This document shows, in pieces, positions 7,723-15,102 of a DNA stretch of 64,000 nucleotides. A program made the translations under genes and the position numbers. Position 1 is the stretch's first letter, and every line of letters starts with the position of its first letter. Under the pieces are notes generated by a model. It searched no databases, had not been told where the DNA came from, and saw nothing but the letters and a program-made list of their open reading frames with translations. Origin of the DNA: Syntrophotalea acetylenica (GTDB lineage: Bacteria; Desulfobacterota; Desulfuromonadia; Desulfuromonadales; Syntrophotaleaceae); contig NZ_CP015455.1 of assembly GCF_001888165.1 (NCBI RefSeq), positions 496,001 through 560,000 on the forward strand. Direction: 5' to 3'.

Positions 7723-8625
7723 ATGGATAAAAAACCGGGATGCAAAGAGGCCAGACCCTCTGTGTTCGCCTCCGGCGGCGACCCTGAAAGCCGGGATTGG
7801 CTGGCAGGAGATCTGCATGTTTATGTGGAGCCCTGGCGGGCTCGTTTCGAATGGCCGGATGGCTATCCGCGGCGGATCAAGGTTCCCGATGCGCTGGTAG
7901 ATTGGGATGTCGATTATCCCGATTACGATCCGCCCTATTACGTTGCTCCCGAGGTGCTGGCCAACGACCGCACCCGAAAGGAGGGTGGCTGGGCCGATCC
8001 GGAAGACATCGCCATGGCCGAAGCTTTGCCAGTGCAGAGTTTCGAAGGGCCGATCCGATTCGATGCCAAGGGCCGGCCGCTCAATCCCCGAGGGCGTTCC
8101 GGAATCGCCGGGCGCGGCCTGCTTGGCAAGTGGGGCGTTAATTACGCCGCCGATCCCATCGTCACGCGCATCAACAAGCAGTTCGGCGACGTTGAAATGC
8201 TGGCGATTCAACGCAAGGATAACGGATTGTGGGCCATCCCCGGCGGTATGGTCGACGCTGGCGAAGAGGTGAGCCGCACGCTTGCCCGGGAATTGTCTGA
8301 AGAAACCGGCGTGAGTCTCGACATGAATCGTGGCAAGCTGATTTATCGCGGCTTTGTCGATGACCCCCGTTCCACCGACCACGCGTGGATCGAGACCACG
8401 GTTCGGCATCTGCATCTGAGTTCCGAGGATGCCGCGGATCTGGAGCCCCGCGCCGGCAGTGATGCCCGTTCGGTTTACTGGCTGCCTCTGACCGAGAAGA
8501 GCCTCCAGAAATTGTATGCAGGGCACGGTTACTTCGTCGTTTCCGCCCTGGCGCAGTTACTTCGCGACGAACCGGAGGCTTTGCCGAAAAAAATGCTGGC
8601 TGTCCTGCGGTCCTATTACAAATAA
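7723..8625 (+). CDS. Nudix hydrolase of the NUDT9 (ADP-ribose pyrophosphatase) type
   Basis: 300 residues. A perfect Nudix box runs from Gly175 to Val197 (G-x5-E-x7-RE-L-x-EE-x-G-V; key residues E181, R189, E190, E193, E194). Outside the box, GRSGIAGRGLLGKWG...NYAADPIVTR, YRGFVDDPRSTDHAWIET and the GSDARSVYW segment match the architecture of human NUDT9 and the TRPM2 C-terminal domain, which is longer than the common bacterial NudF-type enzyme. The N-terminal YPRRIKVPDALVDW cap is also NUDT9-like. Likely reaction: ADP-ribose to AMP and ribose-5-phosphate with Mg2+. It follows the small unknown protein. Confidence 0.8.
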   Translation: MDKKPGCKEARPSVFASGGDPESRDWLAGDLHVYVEPWRARFEWPDGYPRRIKVPDALVDWDVDYPDYDPPYYVAPEVLANDRTRKEGGWADPEDIAMAEALPVQSFEGPIRFDAKGRPLNPRGRSGIAGRGLLGKWGVNYAADPIVTRINKQFGDVEMLAIQRKDNGLWAIPGGMVDAGEEVSRTLARELSEETGVSLDMNRGKLIYRGFVDDPRSTDHAWIETTVRHLHLSSEDAADLEPRAGSDARSVYWLPLTEKSLQKLYAGHGYFVVSALAQLLRDEPEALPKKMLAVLRSYYK

Positions 8626-8703
8626 ATTCCGCCATAGGCCGAGAGGGGTGGCGGCGTCCGTCTTTCCCGGCCGTTTTTTCCCGTCCGGCAAAAGGGGCAA
8701 GGC

Positions 8704-9573
8704 ATGACCCCGTGGTTTTTCAAAGCGCTGCTGGCCCTTGTATTGATAGGGTTGCAGCGCTTTTTCTACAAGGTGGCGGCGGAACGCGGCTGCAATACCG
8801 CGCTGACCAGCCTGGTTTTTATGGCGACGGTGGCGGTGGTCAGCTGGTCACAGTTTTTGTGCGGGGCGGACCGGGGAGATCCGCGCCTTTCCATGGTGCT
8901 TTGGGGATTGGTCAATGGCGTGGCGTTTCTGGCCAGTGCGGCGCTGACCATTGAAGCGTTGCGGCGGATCCCGGCTGTTGTCGGGTATTCGATCACGCGC
9001 CTCAGCACGGTATTCGCAACCCTGTTTTCGGTGTTTTTCTTTCAGGACCGGCTCTGGCCGCGGCAGTGGTGCGGCATTTTGCTGGCCATTGCCGTACTGC
9101 TGCTGTTTGCTCGCCGGTCAGCGGCAGGCTCCCCGGCGGAGGAGGTTGCGGGCCGATACCGGTGCGGGGTGGCTCTGGCGCTGCTTGCCATGGTGGCCGG
9201 GACCGTGGCCACCGTTTCCAGTAAATTTGCCGCCCTGCACGCGGATAAGTGGGGATTTATGGCAATCGCCTATAGCTTCAGTGCCGCGGCCGCGGGTTTG
9301 TGGCGATACCGCCAGTGGCAAAATGTCTCGTCAGCGGCGCTGAAGGCGCCAGTAATTATCGGCATAATCATGGGGGGGCTGAATCTGATTGGCTTTTACC
9401 TGTTCCTTTGGGCGCTGGAGACCGGCCCGCTGGCCGTTATCGCGCCGCTGGTCGGTTTGCATTTCACCATAGCGGTTCTGCTTTCAGCGGTTCTGTATCG
9501 TGAGCGGCTCGATTTCCGGGGGGGGCTTGGAATCCTTCTGGCGGTGGCCGCAGTTCTGTTGATGAAAGCCTGA
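8704..9573 (+). CDS. EamA/DMT-family transporter
   Basis: 289 residues with about ten hydrophobic segments arranged as two five-helix EamA repeats. The first repeat ends near the AIAVLLLFARRSAAG segment; the second begins CGVALALLAMVAGTVATVSS and ends GGLGILLAVAAVLLMKA. This is the drug/metabolite transporter superfamily of inner-membrane exporters; the substrate cannot be predicted. It starts 78 bases after the Nudix gene and may be in the same transcript. Confidence 0.75.
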   Translation: MTPWFFKALLALVLIGLQRFFYKVAAERGCNTALTSLVFMATVAVVSWSQFLCGADRGDPRLSMVLWGLVNGVAFLASAALTIEALRRIPAVVGYSITRLSTVFATLFSVFFFQDRLWPRQWCGILLAIAVLLLFARRSAAGSPAEEVAGRYRCGVALALLAMVAGTVATVSSKFAALHADKWGFMAIAYSFSAAAAGLWRYRQWQNVSSAALKAPVIIGIIMGGLNLIGFYLFLWALETGPLAVIAPLVGLHFTIAVLLSAVLYRERLDFRGGLGILLAVAAVLLMKA

Positions 9574-9661
9574 GTCCTGTTTCCGCCGTTTTTTTGCTCC
9601 TGTTTTGGTTTGCCTGTTTTTTTAGGGTGTTTCACCTGGTCAGGGGTTTTTCCCCACGGTC

Positions 9662-9681
9662 TTATCCACTTTTTATCCACA
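9662..9681 (+). promoter_or_regulatory. two DnaA-box-like sites upstream of nrdD
   Basis: TTATCCACT (9662-9670) and a perfect TTATCCACA (9673-9681) lie head-to-tail with starts 11 bp apart. The consensus is TTATNCACA. They sit just upstream of the NrdR boxes. In E. coli, DnaA boxes control the aerobic nrdAB promoter, so replication-linked control of nrdD is plausible here. Confidence 0.5.
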
Positions 9682-9698
9682 TCCTTTCCAGTTCATAT

Positions 9699-9746
9699 GC
9701 ACAATATATAGGGCAGTATGCGCAGTTTTTCCCCTAGATATTGTGC
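9699..9746 (+). promoter_or_regulatory. pair of NrdR boxes upstream of nrdD
   Basis: Box 1 is GCACAATATATAGGGC (9699-9714); box 2 is CCCCTAGATATTGTGC by position (core CTAGATATTG, 9734-9743). Both fit the NrdR consensus acaCwAtATaTwGtgt. Core-to-core spacing is 32 bp, three helical turns, as in known tandem NrdR sites. NrdR is the ATP-cone repressor of ribonucleotide reductase operons. Confidence 0.8.
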
Positions 9747-9755
9747 TGTTTTGCC

Positions 9756-9783
9756 TTGACAGCAAGGCATGCTGTGCTACATT
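9756..9783 (+). promoter_or_regulatory. sigma70-like promoter of nrdD
   Basis: A perfect TTGACA (9756-9761), a 16-bp spacer, then TACATT (9778-9783). It lies directly downstream of the NrdR boxes and about 36 bp before the nrdD start. Confidence 0.55.
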
Positions 9784-9818
9784 CAGACTCGTCAAATCGA
9801 CCGTGGAGGAATGCAGGC

Positions 9819-11807
9819 ATGATCGAATATATTCGCAAAAGAGATGGCCGGCTGGTGCCGTTTGAGCAGGATAAGATCTCGTTGGCCATTCAGAAAGCCG
9901 TGCGGGCCGTGAACGGTACCGATATGGACAAGGCTGGCAAGATCGCCCGTGAAGTCGGCGGCATTCTGGAGGTCATCTACAAGGATGACAGGGTTCCGAC
10001 CGTTGAAAATGTCCAGGACCTGGTGGAGAAGATCCTTATTGAAAAAGGCCACGCCAAAACCGCCAAGGCCTACATCCTTTACCGTAAACAGCGCGAATCG
10101 CTGCGTCAGACCAAAGAGTTCATTCAGGAGTCCATCGAGGCCATCGATTCCTATCTCACCCAGGAGGACTGGCGGGTCAACGAAAACGCCAACATGGGCT
10201 ATTCTCTGCAGGGGCTCAACAATCACATCGCCGCCAATATCACCAGCAACTACTGGTTGAACAAAGTCTACCCCCGCGAAATCGCCGATGCGCATCGCAA
10301 TGCCGATTTTCACGTTCACGATCTTGGTACCCTGTCGGTGTACTGCTGCGGCTGGGATCTGCGCGATCTTCTGCTACGCGGGTTCAGCGGCGCCTACGGC
10401 AAGATCGAGAGCGGACCGCCGCGCCATTTCCGTACAGCCCTCGGTCAGGTTGTCAACTTCTTCTACACCCTGCAGGGCGAAGCGGCCGGTGCCCAGGCGT
10501 TCGCCAACTTCGATACCTTGCTGGCACCTTTTATCCGGTACGACAAACTGACCTATCGCGAGGTCAAGCAATCGGTTCAGGAATTTATCTTCAACATGAA
10601 CGTGCCGACCCGGGTCGGTTTCCAGACGCCTTTTACCAACATCACCCTCGATATGATCGCGCCGCGCAATCTCGCCGAGGAAGCGGTGGTGTGCGGCGGC
10701 CGGCTGATGGATGATCGCTATGGCGATTTTCAGGAGGAAATGGATCTGTTCAATCGCGCCTTCTGCGAGGTGATGATGAGCGGCGACCATGCCGGCAGGA
10801 TTTTTTCCTTTCCGATTCCGACCTACAACATCACCAGCGACATCGACTGGGAAAGTCCCCGGTTCCAGGCCATCTGGGAGATGACCGCCAAGTACGGCAT
10901 CCCTTATTTCAGCAATTTCATCAATTCGGATATGGACCCGGAAGATGCCCGCTCCATGTGCTGCCGGCTGCGCCTCGACAATCGGGAGCTGCGCCGCCGT
11001 GGCGGCGGATTGTTCGGTTCCAATCCCCTGACCGGATCGGTCGGCGTGGTGACCCTCAATCTGCCGCGCGCCGCCTATCTGGCGGACGGCAAAGAGGCCT
11101 TTTTCGCGCGCATCTCCGAGTTGATGCGCCTGGCCTACCAGTCCATGGAAATCAAGCGCAAGCAGCTTGAACGCCTGACGGAGGAAGGCCTGTACCCCTA
11201 CAGCCGCTTTTATCTGTCCGGAATCCGGGAGCGTATGGGCCAGTACTGGGCCAACCATTTTTCCACCATCGGCCTGATCGGCATGAACGAAGCCGCCCTC
11301 AACCTTATCGGTCAGGGCATTGAAACGCCTTCCGGCAAGGCTCTGGCGGTGGAGACACTTAACTTCATGCGCCTGCAACTGGAGGCGTTCCAGGAAGAAT
11401 CGGGACATCTGTACAATCTTGAAGCCACTCCGGCCGAAGGCACCAGCTTTCGTCTGGCCAGTCAGGATCGCAAGCGCTATCCGGAGATTATCACCGCCGG
11501 CACCGATGAGCCTTATTACACCAATTCCACGCAGCTGCCGGTTGGCAGCACCGAGGATATTTTTCAGGCACTGAATCACCAGGATGCACTGCAGACCCTG
11601 TACACCGGCGGCACGGTGTTTCACGGATTTCTCGGTGAACGGTTGGAAAACTGGGAAAGCGCCCGGTTGCTGGTGCAGCGCATCGCCAACAATTTTCATC
11701 TGCCCTATTTCACCATCAGTCCGACCTTCACTATTTGCCCGGTGCATGGCTATATTCCGGGCGAGCATTTCAGCTGTCCCCATCACCAGGACGGCGGTGC
11801 GGCCTGA
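9819..11807 (+). CDS. nrdD: anaerobic ribonucleoside-triphosphate reductase, large chain lacking its glycyl-radical tail
   Basis: 662 residues from ATG 9819 (GGAGGA site). Residues 1-95 are an ATP-cone (MIEYIRKRDGRLVPFEQDK), the allosteric switch. The barrel follows with the CCRLRLDNRE active-site region near residue 380. The C-terminus reaches the zinc-knuckle motif (C640-P-V-H643, C653-P-H-H656) and stops six residues later. The glycyl-radical loop (normally RVxGY) is missing from this chain and is encoded 44 bases downstream as a separate small gene. Role: oxygen-sensitive class III reduction of ribonucleotides to dNTPs. Operon: nrdD, small glycyl-radical gene, nrdG. Control: NrdR boxes and possible DnaA boxes. 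Confidence 0.93.
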   Translation: MIEYIRKRDGRLVPFEQDKISLAIQKAVRAVNGTDMDKAGKIAREVGGILEVIYKDDRVPTVENVQDLVEKILIEKGHAKTAKAYILYRKQRESLRQTKEFIQESIEAIDSYLTQEDWRVNENANMGYSLQGLNNHIAANITSNYWLNKVYPREIADAHRNADFHVHDLGTLSVYCCGWDLRDLLLRGFSGAYGKIESGPPRHFRTALGQVVNFFYTLQGEAAGAQAFANFDTLLAPFIRYDKLTYREVKQSVQEFIFNMNVPTRVGFQTPFTNITLDMIAPRNLAEEAVVCGGRLMDDRYGDFQEEMDLFNRAFCEVMMSGDHAGRIFSFPIPTYNITSDIDWESPRFQAIWEMTAKYGIPYFSNFINSDMDPEDARSMCCRLRLDNRELRRRGGGLFGSNPLTGSVGVVTLNLPRAAYLADGKEAFFARISELMRLAYQSMEIKRKQLERLTEEGLYPYSRFYLSGIRERMGQYWANHFSTIGLIGMNEAALNLIGQGIETPSGKALAVETLNFMRLQLEAFQEESGHLYNLEATPAEGTSFRLASQDRKRYPEIITAGTDEPYYTNSTQLPVGSTEDIFQALNHQDALQTLYTGGTVFHGFLGERLENWESARLLVQRIANNFHLPYFTISPTFTICPVHGYIPGEHFSCPHHQDGGAA

Positions 11808-11851
11808 GACCGGCTTGTTTGAAACGACTTCCTTAATCATGGAGACTGGAC

Positions 11852-11998
11852 ATGGCAACCAAGTGTGATGCAAAAACCGAAGTCTATTCGAGAGTTTGCG
11901 GATTTTTCCGGCCCGTTCAGCAATGGAACCGCGGCAAAAAGGAGGAATTCAAGGACCGCCGTGAATTTGTCCTTGAAAAAACCCCCGGAAAAGGCTGA
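11852..11998 (+). CDS. separate glycyl-radical domain of class III ribonucleotide reductase
   Basis: 48 residues: MATKCDAKTEVYSR then VCGFFRPVQQWNRGKKEEF. It matches the C-terminal end of ordinary NrdD, with the radical-bearing glycine at residue 17 in RVCGFFRP. It has its own ATG with a GGAGA site seven bases upstream, ends before the nrdG start at 12004, and is in good codon use. It is separated from nrdD by a stop and 44 bases, so this is not a simple frameshift. Cys5 sits where the last zinc-knuckle cysteine would be in an unsplit protein. Inference: it docks on NrdD and is activated by NrdG, comparable in concept to GrcA/YfiD for pyruvate formate-lyase. Confidence 0.88.
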   Translation: MATKCDAKTEVYSRVCGFFRPVQQWNRGKKEEFKDRREFVLEKTPGKG

Positions 11999-12003
11999 TC
12001 TCA

Positions 12004-12698
12004 ATGGGAATCAAAGGCTTCCAGGGAACCAGCCTGCTGGATTTTCCCGGCCGCATCGCTTCTCTGGTGTTTGTGGGGGGTGCAATCTGAGCTGTCCCTT
12101 TTGCCACAACCCCGCTCTGGTAAAGGCACCGGAGAGTCTGCCTGACTACCCGCTGGAGCCGTTGTTTGAAGAATTGAAACAGCGGCGCTCCTTCATCGAT
12201 GGCGTGGTTATCTCAGGAGGCGAGCCAACCCTGTATCCCGGATTGTCCGACCTGATGCGCGGCATCAAGGATCTGGGGCTGCTGGTCAAGCTCGACACCA
12301 ACGGGTTGCGTCCCGATGTCGTCGCCGGGGTGCTGGAGCAGGGGTTGGCGGATATGGTAGCTCTGGACCTCAAGACGTCCCCCGAGCGCTACGGCGAACT
12401 GCACTGCGCACCGGTGGACGGCAGCCCATTGCGGGAGAGCGTCGCCTTGCTGTTGCGCGATTCCGTTGCTTGCGAGTTTCGCACGACCTGTGTGCCCGGC
12501 CTGGTGCAGGAGGCTGACATCCATGTCCTGGGCACCCTGCTGCAGGGTGCCGGAAGTTGGGTGCTGCAGCAGTTCGTGCCGCACTACTGCATGGACGACG
12601 GCTATCGGGCCATCGAGCCCTATCCGGCTTCTTTTCTGGAGCATTTTGCCGAACTGGCGCGCCGTTACGTTCCCTGTGTGATGTTGCGAGGCGTCTGA
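12004..12698 (+). pseudogene. nrdG: anaerobic ribonucleotide reductase activase NrdG, single-base frameshift
   Basis: A radical SAM enzyme that makes the glycyl radical. From ATG 12004 the frame reads MGIKGFQGTSLLDFPGRIAS, then LVFVGG, and breaks. The rest (CNLSCPFCHNPALV with the CxxxCxxC iron-sulfur motif, VVISGGEPT, LKLDTNG) is in the next frame to 12698. One G is missing from the G6 run at 12075-12080; seven G would give an intact 231-residue protein. The ribosome site AAGG overlaps the end of the small glycyl-radical gene. Because nrdD depends on it, and the rest is undamaged, a homopolymer sequencing error or recoding at the slippery run should be considered. Confidence 0.88.
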
Positions 12699-13163
12699 CC
12701 CTGGCAGGTCCGTCGCGCCGGGTCAGGATATGTTGTCGAGATGGTCCGGCCGGGCCATTTCCGATGCAAAAACCTGTTGCTCAGCTGCCTGTGGCTATGG
12801 CGACTGTCGTTCGAATCCCTTCCAAATCTTCCCACCTGATGTTTTTCTCTTTCTCTGGATACAGCGTAGTTTTCATATGGAAAACGAGCAATTTTTCGTT
12901 GTGGCAAGGAAATCAAGGGGTTGCGCGGAGGCGTACATCGGTACGCCGCACAAGCAAGCCTGCGGATTGACGCCGCCATGGCGGAAAAGGGCCGTTTCCG
13001 GATGAAAACTAGTTAGCAGCGGAGGTCTCCGATGTGGCTTCCTCATTATTTTTCGTGATGTTTACGGTAGGAATTCCCAAATAGAGTGGTTCTGTGATAT
13101 GTTGGCTTCTCGTTTGCCGGCCGTCCTTTTTATTCAAAACGGAACAGAAAACAAAGGTGCGCG
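12699..13163. other. 465-bp gene-free interval holding a 156-bp dispersed repeat
   Basis: Between nrdG and the PAS gene. The middle is the 156-bp repeat copy A. A short open frame inside the repeat (beginning MENEQFFVVARKS) is repeated with the element and is not treated as a gene. Confidence 0.65.
12857..13012 (+). repeat. 156-bp MITE-like repeat, copy A
   Basis: It is 97% identical (4 differences in 156) to the reverse complement of 22373-22528. Imperfect ends carry a 10-bp inverted repeat, TAGTTTTCAT (12867-12876) and ATGAAAACTA (13002-13011). No transposase is encoded. A small non-autonomous mobile or palindromic repeat is the likely nature. Confidence 0.75.
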
Positions 13164-13664
13164 ATGATTAACAGGACTCTTTGGAAAAAGCTTTGGGAAT
13201 ATGATCCTAACAGCCTGGTCGTTATGGATCATGACTCCATGATGATTAAAATCGTAAATCCCTCTTTCTGTGACATCGTCAAAACCGGTGAAGCAGACGT
13301 GCTTGGCAAGCACGCTTCAGCCTTTTTTGATGACCTGAGTGATTTTCAGGAAGCCTGGGATAAAAACAGCGTCATCCGCAAGGAAAAAAAGTTCCAGCGC
13401 TACGGAACCTATATGCGACTGGTTATTTTTCCCATGAAGGATGAAGGCGTGGTGGCCTGCATCCTGGTCGATTTGACCTGCGAGCACCATCAGCGCGAAG
13501 AGATGCGCCGCATCAAGGAGGAACTGCTCCTGAATGTCAACAAGGTCATTGACAAGCAGATGCATATCGCACAGCAGATTGCGGGCCTGCTTGGAGAAAC
13601 AACGGCTGAGGCAAAGGTCAGCTTGATCAAAATCCGCAACGCGCTGAATGAGGAGATCAAGTAG
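13164..13664 (+). CDS. PAS-domain protein paired with SpoIIE phosphatase
   Basis: 166 residues. Residues about 12-110 form a PAS-like sensor (LVVMDHDSMMIKIVNPSFCD, then VLGKHASAFF). The C-terminal 50 residues are a helical, probably coiled-coil segment (EMRRIKEELLLNVNKVIDKQMH). There is no kinase or DNA-binding domain. Its stop overlaps the GTG start of the SpoIIE gene by one base, so the two are translationally coupled. Very similar PAS/SpoIIE pairs occur beside [FeFe]-hydrogenase operons in anaerobes, but no hydrogenase gene is in view here. Confidence 0.75.
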   Translation: MINRTLWKKLWEYDPNSLVVMDHDSMMIKIVNPSFCDIVKTGEADVLGKHASAFFDDLSDFQEAWDKNSVIRKEKKFQRYGTYMRLVIFPMKDEGVVACILVDLTCEHHQREEMRRIKEELLLNVNKVIDKQMHIAQQIAGLLGETTAEAKVSLIKIRNALNEEIK

Positions 13665-14827
13665 TGAAATGCCTGTTGGATGTTTATCATAAAAGCCTGA
13701 ACATGGTGGGGGAAGAACTCTGCGGCGACCAGGTTCGCGTGATCAATTCCGGAAACAAGACCCGTGCGGTGCTGTGCGACGGTCTTGGCCACGGAGTCAA
13801 AGCCAACATTCTGGCCACCCTTTCCTCTGAAATCATCATTAACCTGCTGCGTGAAGATGTCCCCCTGCCGGAGGTTTTTGAAACCGTTATTGGCACGTTG
13901 CCCGTGGACAAGGAACTGAACCTGGCCTATGCCACCAGCACCATGATCGAAATCGATCGTTCCGATCTGACCTACAAGGTTTACAACTTCGACAATCCTC
14001 CGATTCTTTTTTATCGCAAACGTAAACTCGAATTTTTGCCATTTCGCCAGATTCTCCTGATGGACAGGAATGTTCAATATTCAGAAGGAGCCCTGGAACG
14101 CGGCGATCTGCTGATCACCATGAGCGACGGTATGCTCCAGGCCGGCATCGGTGGCGTGCTCAATCCCAATTGGGATGTAAATCGTCTCGGGGCATACGTT
14201 GAGGAATTATTCCAGTATCTTCCTGTCAACCTTCGCCTGCTGGTTGACAAAACCGTCGCTCATGTCAACCAGCTTTATGACAGGAAACCGGCGGATGACG
14301 CTTCCCTGCTCGGACTGCTTGTGCGGGCGAAGCAGGGTGTCATGCTTTTCACCGGTCCGCCCGTCAATCCCGACCAGGATCGCAGTTTGTCCCAGCGCAT
14401 TTTGAAATTTGAGGGGACGCGCATTGTCTGCGGCGGGACAACCGGCAACATTGTTGCCAGGGAAAGCGGTCACAGCGGCGCTATCGACCCGGATACGGCT
14501 CGACTGGATGTCCCTCCGATGAGCAGTTTGCCGGGGATCGATATCCTGACGGAGGGGATATTGACTCTCTCGTCGGTACTTGAGTGGATTGAAGCCACGC
14601 ATGGCAATCCGAACCTGCTGCCGACAAAAGACAAGAATGGTGCGGTCCTGGTCGCCGAAGCCTTGCTCGATGCCGATGAAATTACTCTGGTGGTTGGCTT
14701 GAAGGTCAACCCCGCCTACCAGAACCCGGACCTCCCCCTGAGTATGTCCATTCGCAAAAACCTCATGGAAAAAATCGCTGACCGGCTTGCGGAGCTGGGC
14801 AAGGTGGTTTCGATCGAGTTTCATTGA
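13664..14827 (+). CDS. SpoIIE/PP2C-type serine phosphatase
   Basis: 387 residues, GTG start overlapping the PAS gene stop. Residues 1-220 are a SpoIIE phosphatase: metal-binding Asp in AVLCDGLGHGVKA, a second in LITMSDGMLQAG, and the C-terminal PADDASLLGLLV. Residues 230-387 are an extra domain (RIVCGGTTGNIVARE ... SSLPGIDILTEGILTL) that I know from SpoIIE proteins of hydrogenase clusters but cannot assign a function. No membrane spans. It should dephosphorylate a partner Ser/Thr (often an anti-sigma antagonist); none is encoded nearby. Confidence 0.8.
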   Translation: MKCLLDVYHKSLNMVGEELCGDQVRVINSGNKTRAVLCDGLGHGVKANILATLSSEIIINLLREDVPLPEVFETVIGTLPVDKELNLAYATSTMIEIDRSDLTYKVYNFDNPPILFYRKRKLEFLPFRQILLMDRNVQYSEGALERGDLLITMSDGMLQAGIGGVLNPNWDVNRLGAYVEELFQYLPVNLRLLVDKTVAHVNQLYDRKPADDASLLGLLVRAKQGVMLFTGPPVNPDQDRSLSQRILKFEGTRIVCGGTTGNIVARESGHSGAIDPDTARLDVPPMSSLPGIDILTEGILTLSSVLEWIEATHGNPNLLPTKDKNGAVLVAEALLDADEITLVVGLKVNPAYQNPDLPLSMSIRKNLMEKIADRLAELGKVVSIEFH

Positions 14828-15102
14828 TCGATGGACTCGCAGCCGGCTGCTGGCGTTGTTTCACCGTCTGGCACTGCCGCAGGGCCGCTTCCGCCAGCAC
14901 CCGGGACGCGTTTTTTGCCTGCCTGACCAACATGCATTCGTGCTTGTATTAATCCCCTGCTTTGCATGTTTTAGCGCATATTTCATTTTTTCAGGAGATT
15001 ATTTTTTTGCAAAGAATCAAAATTATAGGTAAAACGACAGGATCCTTTAAAAAACTAGGAAACGATTCACGAGTTTCCAAGGTCAGGTTACAGGAGTAGC
15101 AG

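Noticed and set aside
12889-13005. Small frame MENEQFFVVARKS inside the 156-bp repeat
   Set aside because: It is part of a repeated non-coding element whose inverted copy has no matching gene context.
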